A DNA stretch of 64,000 nt, taken from contig JAMWFC010000055.1 of the NCBI GenBank assembly GCA_027475525.1, positions 2,629,042 through 2,693,041 on the forward strand, read 5' to 3'. Positions within the stretch are counted from its first letter, which is position 1. Every line of letters begins with the position of its first letter. Shown one piece after another: positions 54,954-64,000 of the stretch. A program made the position numbers and the translations under genes. Under the pieces are notes generated by a model that saw only the letters and a program-made list of their open reading frames with translations, was not told the DNA's origin and made no database searches. This DNA comes from Macrolepiota albuminosa. Lineage: Eukaryota; Basidiomycota; Agaricomycetes; Agaricales; Agaricaceae.

Positions 54954-57215
54954 ATGGAAGTAAAACTGTTCGCGCTTTGCTTGCTCATGGCGACTTTGTT
55001 TGGTACCAAGTACCTCAATCGCCGCCGCCGCAGAGCATTATATCCACCAGGGCCAACAGGTTTACCGGTTTTTGGCAATCTATTCCAACTTTGCCATGAC
55101 TTATGGATACCTTTCACGGCTTGGAAAGACCAATTCGGTATGATAGCAATCTTGTCTACCAAGTTTTCAATGTTGATGATACATTTTTAGGACCAATATT
55201 TTATTTGGACATTGCAGGACAGCCTGTCGTTGTGCTCAATACACACGAAGCAGCAGTAGACTTGCTCGATAGGAGAGCTGTAAATTACTCCGATCGTCCT
55301 TCCAACATTGTACGTACAAGCGAGACGCCTACAAGGGACCACGCTGTTCTAATTTGGTGTACGGATCACACCAGGTCGCCTCTGAGATGTTGTCCGGAGG
55401 TCTGCTTATTTTTCTCGCTCGATACGGTGAGACGTGCGCTGACCCCCTGCTATGCACGTTTACTGCATGATTGATTTCTTCATATTTCAAGGTGGCGTCG
55501 GATGAGACGTGCGGCACACGATGAACTCAATAAGGCGGAGTCTCTTAAGTTTATGCCGCTGCAAACGGCTGAAGCAGTTCTACTTACCTACGACCTTATC
55601 ATTAGCCCCCGAAAATGGGACAATCACTTGAGGAGGTAAGGCTAGTTGATTTATGTCAGCCTGTTCTTGACGCAGCCAAATTGGCATAGAGGTGCTGCGT
55701 CTACAATCATGTCGACAGTCTATGATGTTCCGGCTCTTACATCCGAGGATGACCCTGCCATCCATCAGATTAATGATTGTGTTGCGAGAATGGCACGGGC
55801 AGCTTTACCTGGGGCTCATTTTGTTGAGTTCTTTCCTTGGATGCGATATCTCCCCTCCTGGATGGCAAAATGGAAAAGGGATGCCTTGGACTGGTACAAA
55901 AAAGATTCAATCACGTTCGAAGGCATGTATGATGAAGTTAAGCGTCGATTGGTAAGTATTGTATTGTTCATGGTCATTTCCTTGTACTTCATGTAGAGTT
56001 GACGTTTGCAATTAAGTCCGAAGGAGATGAACGCCCAAGTTTCTGCTCGTCACTGATCAATGGTACACAGAAATATGGCCTTACAAACCGGGAATCTGCC
56101 TGGTTAGCAGCAGCAGTTTCTGCTCGTCACTGATCAATGGTACACAGAAATATGGCCTTACAAACCGGGAATCTGCCTGGTTAGCAGCAGCATGTTGTAA
56201 GCCAGAAAGCTTGTCGTTTCTTGTATAATTTTGACCTTTTCAAGTGCGGGTGGAGCCGAAACTGTAAAAAAAAACCCGCTGCTTATTTAAATCTTCCTCG
56301 AAGAAAACTAATCGGCTATCGTAGACTTCTGTGGTGATGGCGTGGTTTGTTACTGCTATAGCCGCATATCCAGAGGTACAGAAACGAGCTCACGATGAAC
56401 TTGATGCGGTCGTTGGCCGATCCCGTATGCCCGTATTTTCGGACTTCCCCAATCTTCCATATATTCGTGCTATCGTGAAGGAAGTGTTGCGATGGCATCC
56501 TGTGGCTCCTCTCGGTAAGTCATCGCACACAATATGTCAATTTTGTATCAAACCTTACGGAAGTCCAAAAGGCCTTCCTCATCGTTCAGTGGCGGTTAGT
56601 GTGGTGGATGATCTTTAAAAGCAGTTCTGATGCTGAGTAGGATGACTGGTATAAAGGATACCTTATTCCGGAAAATTCGATCGTTATCGCGAATGTTTGG
56701 TTGGATGATATTCCCTTCGAAGACGATTGCCTTCAATCTTAATCTATTTTTAGGGCCCTGAACCGTGATCGCAACGTGTATGGTGAAGATGCAGAGCATT
56801 TTAATCCCGCCAGATTTTTAAACGAAGATGGTTCGCTGAAGCCTTCAATTCCGGATACTAAGGATGAGGGCCATACGTCCTTTGGATTCGGAAGACGGTA
56901 CGAAACATGTACCTTCCAATCCTAACAACCTGACTCTGCATCTTAGATTCTGTGTTGGGAGATACGTGGCTAATAACTCCTTGTTGATCAATATAGCGAG
57001 TATCCTCTGGGCTGTCAGTATCACACCTTCAAACAAGTGTCGGCCAGACACTGACCGGAGCGTTAATATGGGTTTGGTGGTGTGAGTTGTTACATACTTT
57101 CAACGTATCATTTTAAACAGCGTGACTCTACAGCCGGCCCGTTTTCTTTGACTGCGACTTCACTCCTCGATTCTCAGATGCACTCAGTATTGTAGAACAG
57201 ACCAAAGCCCTTTGA
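54954..57215 (+). CDS. Cytochrome P450 monooxygenase, 13 exons
   Basis: Exons by eye: 54954-55137, 55191-55309, 55375-55433, 55492-55635, 55690-55951, 56017-56196 (contains a 77-bp duplication), 56245-56263, 56325-56514, 56572-56594, 56641-56699, 56754-56897, 56947-57081, 57121-57215. N-terminal membrane anchor (LFALCLLMATLFGTKYL) and hinge PPGPTGLPVFGN; RYGETWRRMR in helix C; I-helix AGGAETT; K-helix EVLRWHP (ExxR); FNPARFL; heme loop FGFGRRFCVG with the Cys ligand. ER-bound haem monooxygenase; resembles basidiomycete P450s of the O-methylsterigmatocystin-oxidoreductase-like type, substrate unknown. Two breaks: one base seems missing after 56191, where restoring it would give a normal LAAAMFAGG junction, and one base near 57145 just before the last 20 residues. 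Either sequence errors or early decay. Confidence 0.5.
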
Positions 57216-59314
57216 TCATGGAGGCTGGCTGATCAAACAGCTCTTTTTCAGATCCCTATACCTATCGGGGCATTCGTTTTCTATACTACTGTCAATAAGT
57301 ACATTCCAGTTGTGTATAGATCGCCTCTTCTTTATGGTGTGCCTGTCTTATCATCTTTCAGCGTTCGTTCATTTTGTACATTCCAGTTGTGTATAGATCG
57401 CCTCTTCTTTATGGTGTGCCTGTCTTATCATCTTTCAGCGTTCGTTCATTTTACGCCTTCCAAATACTAATACCATGATACAATGCAAAATTGTACTCGT
57501 TCTCAAACAATCTTCATGTTTCATGGGTACTTTGCATTCGTTGCGATTCACCACAGGCAAACCGATACAATGCTACAGATATGTCGAAACTTTTCTCGTG
57601 GTCTGGATTATCGTCCAATTCACTATATCATAAATGTCTTTGAATCAGAATTATGTAAAATTCACAACGTTGACGTATCTTTTATTCTCGTGCGGGACTC
57701 CATGGATATCCGTAGGTGTTGCTGCAGTTTCTTTTTTCCCGAGTCATATTTGATGACGCTATGCTCCTGAATTTTGCGTTGATCAAGCCTGCCTGAGGAC
57801 GTATTGTGGCCCAAACTTGATCTACCAAGAAACAAAACCAGTCCTCAAAACAATTCTTCCATCTCTGCGTGGCGCAAAGGAGATACATCACTCCGTCTTA
57901 GTGAAACAGGTGTCCTCGATTTTGTCAACGCCCTGTACTGAAGTTCCGAGACGGCACTGTGGTGTATGATGATGGGGCTTGATGGTACAGTGCTCCGAGA
58001 ACAGAAACGTAGTCAATACAGTAGTCGTAAAAGAGAAGATCAGGGAAAGCCCTTAAAGAAGACTGGATCCTGAAGAAGCCACATCCCTCGATAAACCTTG
58101 GAACCAATGACAGTGACGAAACCTCAAGGAACACCCGAAAGTGCGAACTCTCCTCCAAGATGATTCTGGAGGTAAAGTAATCTTCTTCGCGTCCATTGAT
58201 ACTCTACGAAGAAAAATTAGATACAAAGTAGCTTTTTACAAAGCTAAATAGCCCTTGTAAATTTGTAGCGCATTGATACTCTACGAAGAAAAATTAGATA
58301 CAAAGTAGCTTTTTACAAAGCTAAATAGCCCTTGTAAATTTGTAGCGTAACAAGGCCTGCAATTAGGGGTCCAGAAGAGATGTGCAGGTATACCTGCTGG
58401 GTGAATTGAAACTCAGACGATTCCCGCCGCTTCTACATACACCTCCTTCACCCAATTTACGAAGGATCAAAGACGATGTTTTCCAATTCTAGGAACGAGT
58501 GGCCCTTTGGTGGGATCATTCCACGTACACTGAGATCAAAGGCATCTACTTGATGGGCACAGTCATCTTCAAGGCAAGTCAGTCGTGTGAATAACAATAA
58601 CAGACCTAGAATACTCTGCTAATCCAAGAAACCTTTCTTCGGCCTAGGTTTAAATTTAAGGTAGTGAATAACAATAACAGACCTAGAATACTCTGCTAAT
58701 CCAAGAAACCTTTCTTCGGCCTAGGTTTAAATTTAAGGTACGTCTTTCCCCAGTCAACACTTTAAACCTGGGTGTTTGCCTCGATGGTCGTCGATTCGCG
58801 TAAGAGACTCGATAATATACAGTGACCTGCACAAGAATTCCAGCTTCAACAAGGTATTAATCTGATAATTAATCATTCCTAATGCGTGCCGTGCCATAGA
58901 CTGTATACAGAGTGAAATAGTAATGATAGCTGATAAACAACATGATTAATCATTCCTAATGCGTGCCGTGCCATAGACTGTATACAGAGTGAAATAGTAA
59001 TGATAGCTGATAAACAACATGAACACGACCTTGGTAACACAACAAAAATGAAATGAAACATGGAAAAAAGAAGAGAAGAAGTACAAACCCGTTGTTACAT
59101 GGATAAATACCAATAACTGGCCAGAAATAAACCCTGGGTACGGGGGCAGAAACAAAGTCCATAAATGGCAAGAAAGAAATAAATGGGGGCGAGACATACA
59201 CCATTTTCCCAAAAGAAAAAGGAAGAAAGGAAAGTAGAGAAAAACAAGACGGGCACGTTCATGAAAGGCAAACGAAGGAAAGAAGAGCGCGCCATCGAAG
59301 CCCGTTGCATCACA
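57216..59314. other. Intergenic stretch with 77-bp duplications only
   Basis: No gene recognised. Four 77-bp duplications (57299, 58194, 58587, 58868). The right end should hold the 3' UTR of the minus-strand gene ending at 59315. Confidence 0.5.
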
Positions 59315-61787
59315 TCACAAATCCTCTTCCCGATCCCACCTCGTAATCTTCCCGAGCGGTCGATAATAATACTGTTTATACTTCTTCGTCTCATTCCTCT
59401 TGGCAGGGCGAGGCATCATACTCCTTATCAACGCCGCACGTTCCTGGTCTCGTCCATCTCCGGTACATAGAACCACTGTGCCTCCAGCGGTCGCCCTGAA
59501 TCGTCCTGTAGCGAATAACAACAGTCGCTCGTAAGTATGATGCCCAACGACCAAAAATAAAACAGAAGAGAAGAGGAATAAGAGAGAAAAAAAAGAAAGA
59601 AAAAAGAACAAACCTTGAAACTGCTCTCCACCTTGCCAAAAACCCCACTGCCGCCTCTAGCCGCCTCACCCTCGCCCAACACCCTCTCGATGATCTCCAC
59701 CCACTCCTTCTCGCTCCGCTGTGCCTCAAGCGACGGCCGGCACTGCATCGCACTCCTGTACAACGCCGACGCGGGCAAAGACGACGCGCGCGACGTCGCC
59801 ATGGTCTCGATCAACATACCGCGTATCTCCGCGTGCATCGCTTCACTTTCTGGATCCTTAAGCGGCGTACCTCCTGTCAATGTTTTCAGCTTCGACTGGT
59901 CCTCCAACAACTGTGTTTTCGACGGCGGCGGCGGCGATAATGGTGGCGGGGGACTCATGTTTTCAGCTTCGACTGGTCCTCCAACAACTGTGTTTTCGAC
60001 GGCGGCGGCGGCGATAATGGTGGCGGGGGACTCACGACGCATGCGGGGTAGATAATTTCTTTTGTTTTGGTACCTGGCGCAACTCGTCATAGCCTCCGTA
60101 CAGCGTTTTCTTTGCGACAGATTCCCCTCGGCTTTCTTCTGCTTCTTCTGTTTCGGCGCAGGCTCATAGCCTCCGTACAGCGTTTTCTTTGCGACAGATT
60201 CCCCTCGGCTTTCTTCTGCTTCTTCTGTTTCGGCGCAGGCTCATTCTCCTCTTCATGGTCCTCTCAAACCTGCGCTTCACCTCCTTTTTCGTCTTCCTCT
60301 TGTCCACACTCAAGCCCGAGCCCAGTCCGATTCCAGTGAGATACCAGCCTTTGCCTTTTTCCTACTAGACAACGCATCATCTTCCCCCTCCCTCTTTTTC
60401 CTCTTTTCCCTAGCCTTTGCCAACCGCGTCTTGCTCACGCGACCATCAACGCCATTCTCATCCATTATCCTCAACGCCTCCTCATCTTTCAACTTTGACG
60501 TCACCTTTCCATTACGCGACCATCAACGCCATTCTCATCCATTATCCTCAACGCCTCCTCATCTTTCAACTTTGACGTCACCTTTCCATTGCTGCATCAA
60601 ATCCAGCTTCGAGCCCAGATCCTCAGGCCCAGCCGCGTCCGCGTCCACATCCAAGCCCGAGCCCGAGCCCGAGCCACCGACCTCCTTCTCTTCATCCCCA
60701 AACAGCTCCTTCGCGACTGCAACCGTCGCCCCGTCACCATTATCTCCACAAAGTGTCGGTGGTACTCTTCATCCCCAAACAGCTCCTTCGCGACTGCAAC
60801 CGTCGCCCCGTCACCATTATCTCCACAAAGTGTCGGTGGTAGCGAAAAAGGTGCATCAAGTTCCTGTTGTTCCGATGGGGGCAACGAATCCAAGAAGGAC
60901 AGTGGACTTGAAGGTGGAAGGCGGGGCGAGGACGGGGCAAATGACATGGCGAGATCGAGCGCATCGCAGGTAGAGGCGAGGACGAAAGCGGCGGCGAGGA
61001 CGGAGGTAACGGAGAATAAGCTCTTGATTCAGTTCCCTATCCCCATCCGTGTTCTCAATGAGCGACAGAAGATCAGAGGATGACAAAACTGCAGATGACG
61101 GCTCTTCAGGGTGCATGGGTTGTTGGGGAGGAGTCAATGTCATAGGCAGGGGCTCGGAGATTGGACGTATCGGCATATTGAGGCCTGAGACAGGGGATGT
61201 TGGGGAGGAGTCAATGTCATAGGCAGGGGCTCGGAGATTGGACGTATCGGCATATTGAGGCCTGAGACAGGGGACGGAGAGGACATCGGCGCTGATTGGC
61301 GGTGGAGGACTTGGGGACGCAGAGATGGTGGGTCGTACCTCCAGCGTCCGCGCTCTGCGGAGACACGGAAGAAGGTCGCACGGGCGTCGAGATCGGCGAA
61401 ACTAAGGCCTTCACTGTCACTGTCGCTGTTGTCGTCGTCTTCGCTAGTGTGGGTCGACTTGAACGGAGACGCTCGTGAACGCGCTGAGCGCGCCGTATTT
61501 AGTTCTTCTGCAAACAAAGATTTGATGCCAGGAAGAGTTGGATGCTTTGTCGGCAAGTCGCGCAGACTTCCCCATGCACCCAGAGCCTCACTGTCGTCGC
61601 CTTCTGCGTCGCTCCGAATCTCAACACCAATGCCAGGGCTCGATCTAATGCCCACACGCAGACATCGACAGTGACGGTCGCGCCCCCTCCCAGGCGTCGT
61701 GGGAGGAGACGAAGAGTAGAGCGGGGAGGACGGGGCGAACGCGTGCCAACGAGAGGACGGCGGGAGGGACGCGGGCAGATTGAACAT
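59315..61787 (-). CDS. Conserved fungal protein of unknown function, acidic and Ser/Pro-rich
   Basis: ATG at 61787 (MFNLPASLPPSSRWHAFAPS), stop at 59315-59317. Ser/Pro- and acid-rich N-terminal half (TSEDDDNSDSDSEGLSFADL), a basic middle (VSKTRLAKAREKRKKREGED), and a conserved-looking C-terminal domain: ALYRSAMQCRPSLEAQRSEK, VFGKVESSFK, intron 59506-59613 (108 bp), then GRPLEAQWFYVPE, ALIRSMMPRPAKRNETKKYK, YYYRPLGKITRWDRE. I know such C-termini only as uncharacterised fungal proteins. Five 77-bp duplications (59880, 60087, 60437, 60688, 61121) break the frame; with single copies most joins read through. Extra single-base losses appear near 59470 and at 60591. Exon limits in 60950-61050 are unresolved. 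Probably nuclear, by charge pattern only. Confidence 0.5.
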
Positions 61788-62365
61788 GGCGGTTGGGACG
61801 ATAAGAGAGGCGTCACGTGCATAGATACCTTGGGAATGAGTAAACGCGTTTTGGAGCGGCGCGCGAATTTTCAAAGTGCACGTGCTTGGACGCGTCGGGT
61901 CATGTGAGTGCAGGGCGGTTGCCGCACAGAATCCCGTGGACATGACTCATATGCATGAGACCCAAGGCCTAAGGCCTGAGGAGGGAGCATCGGGCGCAAG
62001 GAGAGGAGACACGTCTGGTCGCAGAGAATGCATGAGACCCAAGGCCTAAGGCCTGAGGAGGGAGCATCGGGCGCAAGGAGAGGAGACACGTCTGGTCGCA
62101 GAGACACATAGCAGACAAGCAGTCGCCATGGCAGAGATTATGTGGCGCACTGTCCTCAAGGCATCCGAGATAGTCTTGTTGCAGAAAAAGTACCGCCTTG
62201 TGTAGAATACAACGCCAGGCTAGTCGAACAACGTAGTGACGCTATGTACAAGCACCAGACGTCACGTGACTTGGTCTTTATCAAGGACCCGGACGACTCG
62301 TTCTTTGCAAAGACCCTTGATCATCGATCAGCCCAGCCTCGACGCACTCTATACCAGCGAACAGC
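61788..62365. promoter_or_regulatory. Divergent promoter region between the unknown gene and the RBR gene
   Basis: 578 bp (501 bp without the 77-bp duplication 61951-62104) between two divergent ATGs. Contains CACGTG-like and TGACGT-like words (CACGTGCTTGG near 61879, GACGTCACGTGA near 62260). A shared promoter is inferred from layout. Confidence 0.5.
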
Positions 62366-64000
62366 ATGACTTCCGACGAAGAGTACTATGATGACGAGTA
62401 CGACTACTCTGACGATGACGAAGACATGATAGACGGAACACAGGACGAAGGTCAGTCTGGTTGTCGCTGCAAGGCGTGTTGACGACGTGTTTCCAGACGA
62501 CGACGGCATGGGGCTCGATGATGCAGATAACGATGACTTCAAGCTCTCCCCGAAGACCAGGCGCAGAGCGTACGAGATTGATTAATGGGGCTCGATGATG
62601 CAGATAACGATGACTTCAAGCTCTCCCCGAAGACCAGGCGCAGAGCGTACGAGATTGATTACGAATCACTCAGCCAGCCCGCGGTTGAGCGGCGCATGAA
62701 GGAGGACGTGGACCACATAAGCGGCATGCTCGGTGTCGATGTGAGTCTTTCCTTGTTCTTTGTATCGATCCCGCGCAGTTCTTATTTTAATAAAATTAAT
62801 AAACAGGAAAGCACAGCGGCGCTTCTTCTGCGCTACATGTCGTGGAACAACGCAGTTCTTATTTTAATAAAATTAATAAACAGGAAAGCACAGCGGCGCT
62901 TCTTCTGCGCTACATGTCGTGGAACAAGAGCGTCTAATCGAGAAATACATGGACAGTCCATCCAAAGTCCTCGTCGCTGCCGGTGTCGACGTCGCCCCAT
63001 CCTCAACGCCGGCCTGCCCCCGCCGAGCAGCAGACGCCCGACGCGCTCCACCTCCAGACTCCTCAACCTCGGCTCCAGCTCCTCCTCCAGACCATCCATC
63101 ACGCCTACCAAACCACCCCCAGCACCCTTCGTCTGCCCCATCTGCTTCGACGACGACCCCTCTCTCCGGCGTCTCTCCCTCTCCTGTCGTCACGCCTTCT
63201 GTTCAGACTGTTGGATCGCGTACTTTACATCCAAGATCAACGACGAGGCCGAGCACAGTATCCGCTGCATGGCCGAGGGCTGTGCTCTCGTCGCACCGGA
63301 CGCGTTCGTCCGCTCCTTGCTGGGCAACCCCTGTTCCGACACAGCCGCGACCTTCGCGCGGTTCCAGGAGCTCCTCGTGCGCCATTTCGTCGCATCCGAC
63401 CCGAGCCTCAAGTACTGTCCCTACCCTTCATGCACCAACACCGTCTCGTGCCCCGCAGCCGCCGGCAAATCGATCCTCACCAGCATCGTCCCTATCGTTA
63501 CCCTTCATGCACCAACACCGTCTCGTGCCCCGCAGCCGCCGGCAAATCGATCCTCACCAGCATCGTCCCTATCGTTCCTGCGGTGCCCGCGGCATCGGCG
63601 CAGACATCGCGTACTCGGACGAAAACGCACTCGGCAAGGAGCACAAGTTCTGCTTTGGCTGCGCAGTGGAGAGCGATCATCGGCCCGTCGTCTGTGCGGT
63701 TGCGAAGATGTGGCTGAAGAAGTGCAGGGACGATAGCGAGACTGCGAATTGGATCAAGAGTAATACAAAAGAGTGTCCAAAATGTCAGAGTACGATTGAG
63801 AAGAACGGAGGTTGCAAGTGCGTTTTCTTTTTCTGTCCCTTCTGGGGTGATAATACTCAACTGATGCGCGATGTAGCCACATGACATGTAAGAAATGCAA
63901 ACACGAATTCTGTTGGGTTTGTATGGGCCCGTGGTTGGAACACGGCACGGCATGGTACTCGTGCAATCGCTACGACGAGAAAGCTTCTCTCGACGCACGC
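62366..64000 (+). CDS. RBR E3 ubiquitin ligase, Ariadne type, 3' end outside window
   Basis: Exon 1 62366-62450 (acidic N-terminus [20 protein letters not shown]), intron 46 bp, exon 2 62497-62740, intron, exon 3 from 62807, intron 63818-63876, exon 4 to the window end. RING1: [10 protein letters not shown]...[27 protein letters not shown]...[12 protein letters not shown]2: [15 protein letters not shown], then [15 protein letters not shown], with the catalytic Cys in GGC-N-HM across the intron, and [18 protein letters not shown] as in Ariadne proteins. It accepts ubiquitin from E2 as a thioester on RING2. Three 77-bp duplications (62508, 62774, 63422) break the frame; in addition single bases appear missing at about 62928, 62995 and 63576. 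Read as a real host gene with sequence errors rather than a pseudogene. Confidence 0.5.

Larger units (their letters stand above)
44730..63575. repeat. Series of 77-bp tandem duplications (likely assembly artefacts)
   Basis: Start-end of each double copy: 44730-44883, 45951-46104, 47730-47883, 48319-48472, 48695-48848, 49654-49807, 49953-50106, 50473-50626, 53121-53274, 56038-56191, 57299-57452, 58194-58347, 58587-58740, 58868-59021, 59880-60033, 60087-60240, 60437-60590, 60688-60841, 61121-61274, 61951-62104, 62508-62661, 62774-62927, 63422-63575. The unit is 77 bp every time whatever the sequence. The rest lie at 10810-10963, 32707-32860, 33589-33742, 36642-36795, 38461-38614, 38617-38770, 40997-41150 and 41281-41434. 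Confidence 0.5.

Noticed and set aside
54954..57215. Calling the P450 a plain pseudogene
   Set aside because: All haem, I-helix, K-helix and hinge motifs and nearly all splice sites are intact; the two breaks can be sequence errors like those in the RBR gene.
1..64000. tRNA or rRNA genes
   Set aside because: I saw no cloverleaf with A/B boxes and no rRNA-like conserved stretch; the only tRNA-related sequence is the X primer-binding site.

Overview
The window looks like a repeat-choked piece of a basidiomycete (probably Agaricomycete) genome. Evidence: spliced genes with 46-110 bp GT-AG introns, a fungal-type multi-exon cytochrome P450, an Ariadne-type RBR ubiquitin ligase, and layer upon layer of Ty3/gypsy and Ty1/copia LTR retrotransposons. 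About 50 kb is mobile DNA. I did not identify the species.

Layout. 1-734: 5' part of a host gene (membrane-anchored PC-esterase-like protein, minus strand). 1.6-4.0 kb: copia scraps with two solo LTRs of one family, in opposite orientation, each with a perfect 5-bp target duplication. 4.6-45.4 kb: one nested stack. The oldest layer is a decayed gypsy element (G0, minus strand; 4600-7515 continues at 44695-45400). It was split by gypsy element G1 (7516-44694, TSD TCTAT). G1 was in turn split by three insertions: gypsy X (9081-20332, TSD ACAT, minus, all enzymes intact), copia C1 (24599-29770, TSD GAATC, minus, killed by nonsense transitions) and gypsy Y (31084-41474, TSD GTGC, plus, same family as X, with a 100-N gap). 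45.5-48.1 kb: a PIF/Harbinger-like DNA transposon (SANT/Myb-like ORF1 plus DDE transposase). 48.2-50.6 kb: decayed unrecognised repeats. 50.6-52.75 kb: an internally deleted chromodomain gypsy element (G2, TSD CTGAC) inside a decayed copia gag. 54.95-57.2 kb: P450. 59.3-61.8 kb: conserved fungal gene of unknown function (minus). 62.37-end: RBR E3 ligase, cut by the window end.

Most interesting biology. X and Y each carry, between pol and the 3' LTR and on the opposite strand to gag-pol, a six-exon gene for a protein of about 670 aa with a C6 (Zn2Cys6-like) cysteine cluster. Its introns survive retrotransposition because the gene is antisense to the genomic RNA. The same elements are saturated with hexamers of the form CGSYAA / TTRSCG (CGGTAA, CGGCAA, CGCTAA, CGCCAA and complements), about eight to nine times chance in the parts I counted, while copia C1 beside them shows none of this. 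A retrotransposon-encoded DNA-binding protein plus its own amplified binding motif would resemble the VANC/VANDAL anti-silencing system of plants; this is a hypothesis. G1 shows a decayed gene with a similar cluster in the same place.

Quality warning. At least 31 perfect or near-perfect tandem duplications of exactly 77 bp occur, mostly from 32 kb rightward. Their fixed length, independent of sequence, points to unmerged k-mer overlaps in the assembly. They break reading frames and must be collapsed before genes are modelled.

Form note: no feature confidences were given in the original answer; the 0.5 on every feature is a placeholder required by the schema, not an estimate.
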